Counted from the first letter of the stretch, positions 16,180 to 25,405 are shown. The stretch is 33,837 nucleotides of DNA from Clostridiales bacterium (GCA_015056385.1 SVGI01000014.1:1-33837); one strand, 5' to 3'. A program made the numbers and translations. Notes: a model not told the origin generated them from the letters alone.

Positions 16180-18099
16180 TTAAATGCTTTCTGCCGACGT
16201 TTCAGCTTCAGGCATCAAATATTCCTCCTCTGTAATACCAAGATTTGATATTTTGTTGATATCACTCTGTATAATGGAATATGAGATGAAGTGAAGGAAT
16301 AAAGCTGAAAGAATCATACATACAACGCTCTTGTCCTTTGTCTGTACGTTTAACTCATCACTCTTTGCCTTTATAAACTTACATGTTTTGTATGACCAGT
16401 AAACAGAATAGAAGGGAATAAACGTATTGAGCAACCAAATGCCCCATCCGCCTTTTTTCATCTTAAGCTTATTTACATTGTTAATTATAACCTTGTTCCA
16501 AATAAATCCGAAAATAGTACCTGAAAGAACATACAACGCCAAATTAACAATAACACTGTCGTTATCTACAATAAGCTTCTTTTCCTCGTTGAGCAATTCG
16601 GGGTGCTTTTCAAGCTCTTTCTCCAGGCCGAGCGCCTTTGCAACACTACGGGGATTATAATCCTTAAGCATAGTGAATGCAAGTAAAAATCCGAAAATGC
16701 AGAACACGCTTACGATTATAGGAACAAGTAAGGTGCCTAAGTTATAGACGTCAAGCCTGTCAACTCCGAATAATTTTGCAGCCTCTTCAAAGTTGTTTGC
16801 AGAAATTACTCCTGATACAGATTTGGATATATACAATCTCTTTATATACTCGTAGACCAACGAGCCTGCAATAGCGCCAACAACAGACGTTGTAATTGCC
16901 TGACCTGCAAAATACATAGCGGAATGGTTTTTACCTGTAAGTTTTTCTTCAACAGATGATATCTGTGCAGGTATCATATAAGGCATCATAAAGAATGAGC
17001 CTATTGCCCATGAACCGATTACACCACCTGTACATCCGATTATATACTGCAGTGTAACGTTATTATAGCCTAAAACATATACGCTTGCAAAATCAAAAGA
17101 AAGTATACATACGGCAAAGCTTAAAAGACATGTTTGATACGCAAAGCGAATACCCTTTTTAGCCTTAAGCTTTCTGAATAAATAAAGCATTATAGGAACA
17201 GGAGCAAATGCACATGTATTAAGCACCGCCATCTGGGTTTCATTAAAAGCCATTCCCCCGTTTATCAGTGAGTTCATAGAAACAAGGAACATCTGCAGAC
17301 CAAAGAATGAGCAGCAGTTTACTACGCACCACCTGATAAAGATTTTGTTGGTGAACGTAAGCTTAATACTCTCCCATATACCTACCTTAGGCTCATCGGC
17401 AAGAGGAGTAAATTTTATACCCTTCTCGCGAAGCATTGCCTCGTATTTATCTCCCTCCTTTATCATAAAGAGAGGAATTATCATAGTTGCCATAAGGGGT
17501 AACAGATACATTACAAGCTCGTTTATATGAATCTTAAATGCACCGAGAAGTACAGGTACAAGAGCATACGTTAAGCAGTATGAAATAGTATCAAAAAAAG
17601 ATTTGAAGCTTGAAACGGTAAGCCTCTGGTCTTCATTTTCGCATACTGTCGAAAGGGAGCCATAGAATGCAATAAGGCACATTGTATAAGTTGTAAAGAA
17701 AACAAAAGCCCATGAAACTATCCAAATGGTATTCCCTAACTGATTTTCAGGGCCAAATACAGGCCACCAGCACATAGCATATGAAACAACCATAGGAATA
17801 AAGCATACTGCAATAGGCGGACGCCTTCTTCCCCATTTTGTTTTAAGTGTATCTGTTAATGCAGCAAGAGGAATATCAATTATACCGTCGAATATTTTTG
17901 CGAGCATCCACAATACAGGAAATACAAGGGGCAAAATGAAGCATGTACCTGAAAGTATAGCCTGATACGAGCCCTCCTGAAGCGCTGCAGGGTTAATTGC
18001 GTCTGTAAAATACGCACCCAAAATAACCATAAGCAAATTAGGGCCAAGACCCGACATTGAATACAGTATCTCTTTCCATTTTTTATCCAGGGTTTTCAT
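16180..18099 (-). CDS. GPH-family sugar:cation symporter with extra C-terminal DUF4234-like membrane domain
   Basis: Members of the glycoside-pentoside-hexuronide:cation family import sugars or glycosides with Na+ or H+. The first 470 or so residues have 12 likely membrane helices and the family motif AKIFDGIIDIPLAALTDTLKTKWGRRRP between helices 2 and 3. A cytoplasmic linker (about 480-515) leads to an added module of about 110 residues (535-625) with GGWGIWLLNTFIPFYSVYWSYKTCKFIK and a second helix, resembling DUF4234-type small membrane domains. The total of 639 residues is longer than the usual 450-500. ATG 18099 follows AGGAGA at good distance; an in-frame TTG at 18129 is less likely. It is a single-gene unit with promoter, tandem repeat and terminator, and substrate is unknown. 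Confidence 0.85.
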   Translation of the reverse strand: MKTLDKKWKEILYSMSGLGPNLLMVILGAYFTDAINPAALQEGSYQAILSGTCFILPLVFPVLWMLAKIFDGIIDIPLAALTDTLKTKWGRRRPPIAVCFIPMVVSYAMCWWPVFGPENQLGNTIWIVSWAFVFFTTYTMCLIAFYGSLSTVCENEDQRLTVSSFKSFFDTISYCLTYALVPVLLGAFKIHINELVMYLLPLMATMIIPLFMIKEGDKYEAMLREKGIKFTPLADEPKVGIWESIKLTFTNKIFIRWCVVNCCSFFGLQMFLVSMNSLINGGMAFNETQMAVLNTCAFAPVPIMLYLFRKLKAKKGIRFAYQTCLLSFAVCILSFDFASVYVLGYNNVTLQYIIGCTGGVIGSWAIGSFFMMPYMIPAQISSVEEKLTGKNHSAMYFAGQAITTSVVGAIAGSLVYEYIKRLYISKSVSGVISANNFEEAAKLFGVDRLDVYNLGTLLVPIIVSVFCIFGFLLAFTMLKDYNPRSVAKALGLEKELEKHPELLNEEKKLIVDNDSVIVNLALYVLSGTIFGFIWNKVIINNVNKLKMKKGGWGIWLLNTFIPFYSVYWSYKTCKFIKAKSDELNVQTKDKSVVCMILSALFLHFISYSIIQSDINKISNLGITEEEYLMPEAETSAESI

Positions 18100-18118
18100 A
18101 TTTTTCTCCTGAGATGAT

Positions 18119-18137
18119 ATTATCGACAATTATCGAC
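18119..18137. repeat. Tandem 10-bp repeat in the symporter leader, possible operator
   Basis: ATTATCGAC occurs at 18119-18127 and again at 18129-18137, exactly one helical turn apart, immediately downstream of the symporter -10. The overlap also forms an imperfect palindrome around AATT. This is where a repressor site would be expected; no regulator is encoded nearby. Confidence 0.45.
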
Positions 18138-18143
18138 GCGCTT

Positions 18144-18173
18144 ATTATAACACTATATCTTTAATTTTTTCAA
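18144..18173 (-). promoter_or_regulatory. SigmaA promoter of the symporter gene
   Basis: TTGAAA (18173-18168), 18 bases and TATAAT (18149-18144) on the minus strand, with TGT just before the -10 (extended -10). Start near 18137, at the edge of the tandem repeat. Confidence 0.75.
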
Positions 18174-18238
18174 TATATTTTTCAAATAAATTTCTAATGA
18201 CCGCCGTTTACCGCCTGAATGCCTATATAATTTTTTTA

Positions 18239-18267
18239 TTGTTATAAAAAATATATTATGGTATAAT
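18239..18267 (+). promoter_or_regulatory. SigmaA promoter of rplI-dnaB(-rhaA)
   Basis: TTGTTA (18239-18244), 17 bases and TATAAT (18262-18267), with TGG before the -10. The predicted leader before the rplI ATG is about 25 bases, too short for a riboswitch. Confidence 0.78.
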
Positions 18268-18298
18268 AGAAAAAATAAATCAGAAGGATATTTTTGTT

Positions 18299-18751
18299 AT
18301 GAAAGTTATTCTTTTACAAGACGTAAAATCACTTGGTAAAAAAGATGATGTTATTGAAGTAAATGACGGCTATGCTCGCAATTTTCTTCTTCCCCGCAAG
18401 GTTGCCATTGCCGCAACAAAGGAATCTATCGCATTGGTAAACGATAAAAAAACATCTATGGCAATAAAGCAGCAAAAGGAAAAGGAAAAGGCCGAGGCAT
18501 TATCCAAGGAGCTTGAAGGAAAATCAGTAACAATATACCAGACAGTTGGTGATGGCGGAAAACTTTTTGGCTCCGTAACAGGCAAGGAAATTGCAGATGC
18601 AATAAAAAAGCAGTATGGATATGATGTAGATAAGAAGAAAATCAATATTCCCGATGCTATAAAGCAATTAGGAGAATACAACTGTACAGTAAAAATTTCT
18701 GCTGACTACTCATCAACAATTAAAATCAACGTTTTAGAAAAAAGTAAATAA
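18299..18751 (+). CDS. rplI: 50S ribosomal protein bL9
   Basis: bL9 binds 23S rRNA near the L1 stalk and helps keep reading frame. The 150-residue protein has the standard two-lobed form: an N-terminal lobe with [36 protein letters not shown], a long charged connecting helix (about 45-75) and the C-terminal lobe with [20 protein letters not shown]. An AGAAGGA ribosome binding site is 10 bases before the ATG. It is the first gene of a unit with dnaB, a frequent arrangement in Firmicutes. Confidence 0.97.
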   Translation: MKVILLQDVKSLGKKDDVIEVNDGYARNFLLPRKVAIAATKESIALVNDKKTSMAIKQQKEKEKAEALSKELEGKSVTIYQTVGDGGKLFGSVTGKEIADAIKKQYGYDVDKKKINIPDAIKQLGEYNCTVKISADYSSTIKINVLEKSK

Positions 18752-18777
18752 TTCCGCTATATTATAAGGAAGAAAAA

Positions 18778-20103
18778 ATGTCAACAAAACAATTACCTCA
18801 AAGCTTGGAAACAGAGCAGGCTCTTTTAGGCACAATACTCATGGATCCCTCCATCCTGGATAGGGTTACGGAAAAAATAAATGCAGACGCATTTTATAAT
18901 GCTTCAAATAAAGAAATTTTTTCCGTAATAATGTCCCTTTCTGCCGATAACCATCCTATTGATATGATAACCGTTATGAATAAGCTTAATTCAAAGGGTT
19001 CTCTTGAGGCTGTGGGCGGTCTTGAATATATAACCAAGCTTACGGATCTTGCAACAACGCCTGGTACTGCCGATTATTATATTGACATACTTCAGGAAAA
19101 AGCGACGTTGAGGGCATTAATACTTTCCTCTCAAAGCATTGCGGATAAGGCATATAGCGGCGAGGTATCTGCCACAGAGCTTGTAGACGCCGCAGAAAAA
19201 AGTATTTTCAATATTTCATTACAGCGTTCAAAAAAGGATTATCTTACCTTTGACGATGTTATGGTTCAGACATATCTGGATATTGAAAGGGCTGCACAGC
19301 AATCCGGCGAAATGACAGGTATTCCCAGCGGCTTCACAGATATAGACGCAAAAACAGCAGGCTTCCAGCGCCAGGATCTTATACTCTTGGCCTGCCGTCC
19401 TTCAATGGGTAAAACAAGCCTTGCTTTGTCTATGACTATTAATATGGCAATTGGAAAGAAAATTCCGGTAGGCTTTTTCAGCCTTGAAATGTCTGCAAAG
19501 CAGATTATGCAGCGTATTATAAGTATGCAGTCTATGATCCCCCTTCAAAAAATCAGGATGGGCAGCTTTTCAAACGAGGCAGAATGGCAGGAGCTTAACA
19601 ACGCCATAGCCGTTATGGACGGTACTCCGCTTTATATTGATGAAACCGCAGCTCTTACAATGACAGAGCTTCGTTCCAAGGCACGTAAGATGAAAATAGA
19701 GCACGATATACAGGTTATATTCGTTGACTATTTGGGTTATATTGCCGGAAGCGGAAACGAAGACAACCGTCAGCTTGAGGTTGCACAGATTTCAAGAGAT
19801 CTTAAAAACCTTGCCAAGGAGCTTGACATTCCCGTTATTGCCTGTGCACAGCTTTCCCGTGCACCTGAAACGAGAAAAACCAGCGACCATAGGCCTATGC
19901 TCAGCGACTTGAGGGATTCAGGTTCTATCGAGCAGGACGCAGACCTTGTAATGTTTATTTACAGAGATGAATATTACAACCGCGACAGTGAGGACAAGGG
20001 TATTGCGGAAATAATTATAGCCAAGCACCGCAACGGTGCCACCGGCACTGTAAAGCTTGCATGGCTTGCAGAATACGCTAAATTCGCTAATCTAAAAAAA
20101 TAA
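18778..20103 (+). CDS. dnaB: Replicative DNA helicase DnaB
   Basis: DnaB (called DnaC in B. subtilis) is the hexameric helicase that unwinds the replication fork and recruits primase. The 441-residue protein has an N-terminal domain starting LPQSLETEQALLGTILMDPS and a RecA-like ATPase domain with Walker A RPSMGKTS at about 205-212, GFFSLEMSA, Walker B IFVDYLG, and the motif LRDSGSIEQDADLVMFIYRDEYYN near the end. In most DnaB proteins Walker B continues DYLQ; here Gln is Gly. No intein is present. It lies 26 bp after rplI and 20 bp before the L-rhamnose isomerase gene, with no terminator between them. Confidence 0.96.
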   Translation: MSTKQLPQSLETEQALLGTILMDPSILDRVTEKINADAFYNASNKEIFSVIMSLSADNHPIDMITVMNKLNSKGSLEAVGGLEYITKLTDLATTPGTADYYIDILQEKATLRALILSSQSIADKAYSGEVSATELVDAAEKSIFNISLQRSKKDYLTFDDVMVQTYLDIERAAQQSGEMTGIPSGFTDIDAKTAGFQRQDLILLACRPSMGKTSLALSMTINMAIGKKIPVGFFSLEMSAKQIMQRIISMQSMIPLQKIRMGSFSNEAEWQELNNAIAVMDGTPLYIDETAALTMTELRSKARKMKIEHDIQVIFVDYLGYIAGSGNEDNRQLEVAQISRDLKNLAKELDIPVIACAQLSRAPETRKTSDHRPMLSDLRDSGSIEQDADLVMFIYRDEYYNRDSEDKGIAEIIIAKHRNGATGTVKLAWLAEYAKFANLKK

Positions 20104-20123
20104 TATATTCTTAGGAGAAACAT

Positions 20124-21410
20124 ATGCAGGAGTATAAAATCAAGAAAAGAAGTGAGCAGGATATAATCAAGGCTTACGAATACGCCCGTGAAAAATATGC
20201 TGCAATCGGTATTGATACAGACGCAGCCATGGAAAAGCTTTCAAAAAATTCGATTTCCATTCACTGCTGGCAGGGTGATGACGTTATAGGCTTTGAAAAT
20301 CCCACAGGTTCTCTTTCCGGCGGCATACAAACAACAGGTAATTATCCCGGCAATGCCCGCACTATTGACGAGCTTAAAAAGGACTTTGAAAAGGCTCTCT
20401 CCCTTATTCCCGGTAAGCACAGAATAAGTCTTCATGCAATTTACGGAGATTTTTCATCCGGCAAAGCTGACAGAGATGCTATACGTCCCGAGCATTTTAC
20501 AACTTGGATGGAATGGGCAAAGGAGCTTGGTATCGGCGTTGATTTCAACCCCACGTGTTTCTCGCACCCCCTCTCCGAGGATGGCTTTACATTGAGTAAT
20601 AAAAATTCAAAAATCCGTGATTTCTGGGTTGAGCACTGCATTCGTTGCCGTGAGATCGGTGAGTATTTCGGAAAAAATCTTAACACCACCTGTACCAACA
20701 ACATTTGGGTACCCGACGGATGTAAGGATGCTCCCGCAGATATGCTCGCTCCCCGTATGAGGCTCGAGGAAAGCCTTAACAGAATTCTTGAAAAGCCCAT
20801 AAGCAAGGAATACAATCTTGATTCTGTTGAAAGTAAGCTTTTCGGTATCGGATCAGAAAGCTATGTAGTCGGTTCACACGAGTTCTATATGGGTTACGCT
20901 GTGAAAAATAATATCGCACTCACCCTTGATAGCGGTCATTTCCATCCCACAGAGGTTATTTCAAACAAAATTTCATCCGTTTTACTTTTCCTCAATGAGA
21001 TACTTCTCCATGTAAGCCGCCCTGTTCGCTGGGATAGTGACCACGTAGTAGCCCTTGACGATGAGCTCAGAGCTATTGCGCAGCAGCTTGTAAGAAATGA
21101 TCTTATCTCCAGAACACATATCGGTTTGGATTACTTTGACGCAAGTAAAAACAGGCTTGTTTGCTGGGTAACAGGTACACGCAATATGCTTAAGGCTCTT
21201 CTTGCAGCATATCTTGAGCCGTACGCAGCTTTCCAGGCTCTTGAAAACGCTGATGATACAACAACGTTCTTCGCACTTTCTGAGGAGCTTAAAACATATC
21301 CCTTGGGTGCAGTTTGGGATTACTACTGCATGACAAAGGGTGTTCCCGCAGCCTCTGATTGGGTAAGCGACGTTAAAAATTACGAGGATACTGTTTTAAG
21401 CAACAGATAA
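20124..21410 (+). CDS. rhaA: L-rhamnose isomerase
   Basis: RhaA converts L-rhamnose to L-rhamnulose in the cytoplasm, the first step of rhamnose catabolism, using divalent metal. The 428-residue protein is full length and matches the family throughout: IHCWQGDDVIGFE near residue 46, GGIQTTGNYPG near 66, SLHAIYGDF near 101, DSGHFHPTEVI near 269 and RPVRWDSDHV near 299, which include the metal-binding Asp and His residues. An AGGAGAAAC site precedes the ATG. No rhaB, rhaD, rhamnose transporter or regulator is in the window. The gene follows dnaB by 20 bp and is closed by the hairpin at 21430, so it looks co-transcribed with rplI-dnaB unless a promoter is hidden inside dnaB. Confidence 0.95.
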   Translation: MQEYKIKKRSEQDIIKAYEYAREKYAAIGIDTDAAMEKLSKNSISIHCWQGDDVIGFENPTGSLSGGIQTTGNYPGNARTIDELKKDFEKALSLIPGKHRISLHAIYGDFSSGKADRDAIRPEHFTTWMEWAKELGIGVDFNPTCFSHPLSEDGFTLSNKNSKIRDFWVEHCIRCREIGEYFGKNLNTTCTNNIWVPDGCKDAPADMLAPRMRLEESLNRILEKPISKEYNLDSVESKLFGIGSESYVVGSHEFYMGYAVKNNIALTLDSGHFHPTEVISNKISSVLLFLNEILLHVSRPVRWDSDHVVALDDELRAIAQQLVRNDLISRTHIGLDYFDASKNRLVCWVTGTRNMLKALLAAYLEPYAAFQALENADDTTTFFALSEELKTYPLGAVWDYYCMTKGVPAASDWVSDVKNYEDTVLSNR

Positions 21411-21429
21411 TATTATTCATTCGTCTTAT

Positions 21430-21464
21430 AGCATGTCGGGTTTTATACCCGGCATGCTTATAAA
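21430..21464 (+). terminator. Intrinsic terminator after rhaA
   Basis: A 12-bp stem with one G-U wobble (AGCATGTCGGGT, loop TTTAT-like, ACCCGGCATGCT) at 21430-21458 is followed by TATAAATTTT. It separates the rplI-dnaB-rhaA unit from the glycosyltransferase pair. Confidence 0.7.
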
Positions 21465-21511
21465 TTTTATACAGCAAAAACAACAAATTCCCACATAGAA
21501 AGACAATATAT

Positions 21512-23578
21512 ATGAAGAAAACAAATACTTTCATATTTGTATTTGCATTTTTATTTGTATTTTTCATTTTTTCTTCCTCATTTGCTTGCCTTGGGGCCGC
21601 TGAATCCTTAACTGTAAACGGAGATTTCGAAGAGGAAGATATTTTTTGGACGCAATCCATATACGTTAAAGACGTTTCTGATTTTTCTATAAGCAATAAA
21701 TATGCACACACAGGAAGCTATTCCTTTGAAATATCAAGCTCACAGGCTAACGATGCAAGAATCACACAGGAGCTTGAGCTTTACCCTTATACATTTTACG
21801 AGGCGAAGGTATACGTCAGGTCCGAGAACATTCAAAACGGTATTGGCGCCAATATATCCTTTATAAATTGTGTAAAAACCTCTGCATGTGTTACAGGCAC
21901 AACTGATGAATGGAAGGAAATTTCTGTAATTTTTTATTCGTCAGGTATAACAAATGCAACAATTTCCCTGGGTCTTGGCGGATATAGCAATATGTCCAGC
22001 GGTACAGTCTGGTTTGATGACTTTACCGTTACAGAATGCCCAGATGAAAACTATGAAAAGTTTATTGACCTTGCAAATGATATAGTATCAACAGATAATC
22101 AAGGTTCATCATCAGATAATAATGTAATTTATAAAACAGGAGCCAAGGATATTATGTGGATGCTTATCCCCTTGGCAGCGTTTTTTTGCGTATATGGCAT
22201 TATGATATCCAAGGCTTCATTTAATGAGCTTACGGAAGATAAAAATCGATCAAAAAAAATAATACTGTTCCTTATTATAATTGCATTCCTTTACAGAATT
22301 GTACTTTCATTGTTTGAATTCGGTTATTCGTATGATATAAACACATTCAAATCATGGGCGTCATGGGCATCCTTCGACCTTTTTGGAATGTATATGCAGG
22401 ATTTCTTCCTGGATTATCCTCCCTTATATCTCTATATTCTTTCACCTATCGGTTGGATAATTTCTCTTACACGGACGTCTGTAATATCATCGGTTATCAT
22501 CCGTTTACCTGCAATTATTGCAGATATTGTAACGGCGTATATTCTTTATAATTTCTTATCAAGAAAAATCAACAGAAATTGGGCAACGGCCATAACGTTT
22601 TCATACCTTTTTAACCCTGCAATATGGATTAACTCCGCAGCATGGGGACAGGTAGATTCCGTATATACGATGTTCCTTATGGTAATGATTATTGCTCTTG
22701 TAGATAAAAGATACGTACGCGCTACGCTTTGGTATACGTTAGGCGTGCTTTTGAAGCCGCATATGATAATCTTCACCCCTGTAATAGGAATGGCATTGCT
22801 TGTTGTTTTATTCGTCGACAAAGGATATAAGACAATCTTCAAGTGCGCCCTTACGTTTGTATTAACAGGTGTAACCGTATTGCTTCCCTTTGCTATAAGA
22901 ATGAATGCCCTGGCACCGTCAAAATGGGATTGGATAATTGAATTGTATTCAGGAACCTTAGGCAACTACTCCTACGCTACAATGAACGGATTTAATTTTT
23001 GGGCAATGTTAGGCAAAAATCTTACACCCTCCACCTCATATTTCGGTATATTAAATTATGAAATGTGGGGCAAGCTTGCTATTGTACTTGTATGTGTTAC
23101 GGTTGCCGCATTGTATATTTACGCAAGCAGAAGAAAAAGCACCGTAAAGGATGCCCTGCCTGTTTTAACAGCTCTTCTAACGATTGTTTGGATATTTACG
23201 TTTGCTCACAAAATGCACGAAAGATACCTGTTCCCTGCTATCGCCTTGGCTATTGTTGCATTTGCTGTTACAAAGGATAAGCGTCTGCTTATTTCAGAGC
23301 TGTTATTTTCAGTAAACATATTCTTTAATACGTTTTATATACTTCAGCTTTCACTGTGGTTTTCATACCCGCACCCTGCAAATGACGATATTCTCGTAAT
23401 GTTTTTTGGCGGATTTGAGTTTGTTACTTTCCTGTTTGTGCTTGTAACAGTTATAAGCATACTTATTTCCGGGAAAACATACAAAATGCCGGGATGTAAC
23501 AGGGAGATTACAGAAGCAGACATTATTCCGGATATTACAGATAATAACGATTCAGATTTTGAAATAATAGAAAAATAA
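21512..23578 (+). CDS. GT-C membrane glycosyltransferase with N-terminal carbohydrate-binding-like domain
   Basis: This 688-residue protein has a hydrophobic signal segment (about 7-30), then an extracytoplasmic domain (about 33-185) shaped like CBM_4_9/galactose-binding jelly rolls (VNGDFEEEDIFWTQ, SYSFEISSS, GTVWFDDFTVTE). A short linker leads to a polytopic region from residue 212 with about 11 helices. That region carries SYDINTFKSWA near 275, FLDYPPLYLYIL near 299 and HKMHERYLFPA near 566, which fit GT-C enzymes of the Gpi18/DUF2029 type that use lipid-linked sugars outside the membrane. The loop Asp in YDINT is the likely catalytic acid. The next GT-C gene begins 21 bp later. Acceptor and sugar are unknown. 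A weak ribosome binding site GAAAGAC precedes the ATG. Confidence 0.8.
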   Translation: MKKTNTFIFVFAFLFVFFIFSSSFACLGAAESLTVNGDFEEEDIFWTQSIYVKDVSDFSISNKYAHTGSYSFEISSSQANDARITQELELYPYTFYEAKVYVRSENIQNGIGANISFINCVKTSACVTGTTDEWKEISVIFYSSGITNATISLGLGGYSNMSSGTVWFDDFTVTECPDENYEKFIDLANDIVSTDNQGSSSDNNVIYKTGAKDIMWMLIPLAAFFCVYGIMISKASFNELTEDKNRSKKIILFLIIIAFLYRIVLSLFEFGYSYDINTFKSWASWASFDLFGMYMQDFFLDYPPLYLYILSPIGWIISLTRTSVISSVIIRLPAIIADIVTAYILYNFLSRKINRNWATAITFSYLFNPAIWINSAAWGQVDSVYTMFLMVMIIALVDKRYVRATLWYTLGVLLKPHMIIFTPVIGMALLVVLFVDKGYKTIFKCALTFVLTGVTVLLPFAIRMNALAPSKWDWIIELYSGTLGNYSYATMNGFNFWAMLGKNLTPSTSYFGILNYEMWGKLAIVLVCVTVAALYIYASRRKSTVKDALPVLTALLTIVWIFTFAHKMHERYLFPAIALAIVAFAVTKDKRLLISELLFSVNIFFNTFYILQLSLWFSYPHPANDDILVMFFGGFEFVTFLFVLVTVISILISGKTYKMPGCNREITEADIIPDITDNNDSDFEIIEK

Positions 23579-23599
23579 CGATATAGAGGGAGAATATTT

Positions 23600-25405
23600 A
23601 TGGCACAAAAATTCACCATGCGCCGTCTTGACGATGTACAAAACGCTAAAGCGTCGTATATTTCAATGTCAAGAAAGGATTGGCTTATCGTCGCAATAAT
23701 GTTTATTGTTTACTGTGTGATGACGTTTGTTAATTTGGGCACATTCAAAACTCCGAAAACGTATTTTACAAGTGTTAAATTAAATGATTATTTCATTATT
23801 GACCTTGGTGCTGAATACGATCTTGAGCGTATAACCTATTTTACAGGCGTAGAACAGGGGGCTACACAGCTTCGTTTTGAAAATGAAAACGGAGTTTGGG
23901 TATCTCTTGCAAAATTAGACAATACAGAAATGAACTTCTTCAAGCATCACTATATTGACGTTGATGTTACAGCTCGGTACATTAAGTTCATTACAACCGA
24001 TTCAGGCTCACAGCTGTACGAGGTAAGCTTCTTCCCTAAAGGAAGCACTGATGCAATAAGCGGTATTTCTGTAATTGAAAGTACAGTAAATACAACTGCC
24101 AAATCAGGGGATCCGTCTAATCTCTTCGATGAAAGTCATAATGCCGTATACAAACCCACATACTTTAACAGTACGTATTTCGACGAGGTATATCACGGCA
24201 GAACAGCCTATGAAATGCTTCATAAGATGAATTATTACGAGTGGACTCATCCTCAATTAGGTAAAATACTTATTGCAATAGGTATGTGGATATTCGGAGA
24301 AAATATGTTTGGCATCAGATTTATGGGTGCACTTTTCGGCGCTCTTCTGATTCCCCTTATGTATCTCTTTGGCAAGAAAATATTCAAAAACAGAATAGGT
24401 GCATTTTCATCTGCGTTTCTTATGATGTTTGATTTTATGCACTTTACTCACTCACGCTTTTCTACGATAGACGTATATGTTGTTACCTTCGTTTTGCTGA
24501 TGTACTACTTTATGTATGATTACTATGTAAACAAGGCATACACTATGGGAATGAAAAAATCCATTATCACTCTGTTTTTAAGCGGTCTGTTTATGGGTAT
24601 GTCCATTTCAGTAAAATGGAATGCAGCATACGGCGCCGTAGGTCTTGCAATTCTCTTCTTTACAACCCTTATTCAGGAGCGTAGAGACCTTAACATAATT
24701 GAGAGAGCCGGTCTTCAGAGTCAATACGAATGGACGTCAAAATACGTATCTCATTACGTCTTAAGAACAGGGCTTTACTGTTGCCTTGCTTTTATAATTA
24801 TACCCGCTGCTATTTACTTCGGATCATACTTCCCCTATTTTACAATCGAAGGCGCAGATTATAATTTCAGAGATATAATGAATCTTCAGGGGCAAATGTT
24901 TGATTACCATTCAGGGCTTACCGCAACACATCCATATCAGTCTCCCTGGTATTCCTGGCCGTTTATCGGCAGACCATTGTATATGTACGCTTCTCCCGAT
25001 GCTGCCGAGGGTATGCGCGGAAGCATAGTAACATTGGGCAATCCTGCAATATGGTGGGTAGGCATAATCTGCTTTATATCATCAATATCAACTGCTATAC
25101 TCAAAAAGGATAAGCGTATGGTGCCTGTATTCGTGGCCATTTTAACGTTATATCTTCCCTGGGTGTTTGTATCACGTTGCACGTTTATATATCATTTCTT
25201 CCCCATTTTGCCCTTTATGATATTCTGTATATCATACGTGATATCTAATGTTTACGAGCGTTACAAAAATGCAAAATACTTTATATTTGCTTATTTTGCT
25301 GTTGTTGTGCTTTTATTTATACTGTATTACCCTGTTCTTTCCGGTATAGAGGTTTCGGGAACATATATTAACGCACTTCGCTTATTCCCTTCCTGGGGCT
25401 TCTAA
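23600..25405 (+). CDS. GT39/PMT-type phospholipid-carrier glycosyltransferase with discoidin-like loop domain
   Basis: PMT-type enzymes transfer mannose or another sugar from a polyprenyl-phosphate carrier to protein or glycan outside the membrane. The 601-residue protein has a first membrane helix at about 28-46, then an inserted domain at about 50-152 with the feel of an F5/8C or discoidin fold (DYFIIDLGAEYDLERITYF, ARYIKFITTDSGSQLYEVSFF). The catalytic segment YFDEVYHGRTAYEML, with the DE pair of GT39 near residue 195, is followed by EWTHPQLGKILIAIG near 214. Roughly ten further helices follow, and RCTFIYHFFPILPF lies near 527. A GAGGGAG site lies before the ATG, 21 bp after the other GT-C gene, so the two form an operon ended by the hairpin at 25436. 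Confidence 0.87.
   Translation: MAQKFTMRRLDDVQNAKASYISMSRKDWLIVAIMFIVYCVMTFVNLGTFKTPKTYFTSVKLNDYFIIDLGAEYDLERITYFTGVEQGATQLRFENENGVWVSLAKLDNTEMNFFKHHYIDVDVTARYIKFITTDSGSQLYEVSFFPKGSTDAISGISVIESTVNTTAKSGDPSNLFDESHNAVYKPTYFNSTYFDEVYHGRTAYEMLHKMNYYEWTHPQLGKILIAIGMWIFGENMFGIRFMGALFGALLIPLMYLFGKKIFKNRIGAFSSAFLMMFDFMHFTHSRFSTIDVYVVTFVLLMYYFMYDYYVNKAYTMGMKKSIITLFLSGLFMGMSISVKWNAAYGAVGLAILFFTTLIQERRDLNIIERAGLQSQYEWTSKYVSHYVLRTGLYCCLAFIIIPAAIYFGSYFPYFTIEGADYNFRDIMNLQGQMFDYHSGLTATHPYQSPWYSWPFIGRPLYMYASPDAAEGMRGSIVTLGNPAIWWVGIICFISSISTAILKKDKRMVPVFVAILTLYLPWVFVSRCTFIYHFFPILPFMIFCISYVISNVYERYKNAKYFIFAYFAVVVLLFILYYPVLSGIEVSGTYINALRLFPSWGF

Noticed and set aside
18174-18238. Possible riboswitch or small RNA between the symporter and rplI
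   Set aside because: Both divergent promoters leave leaders too short for a riboswitch, and I see no stable stem in the remaining bases.
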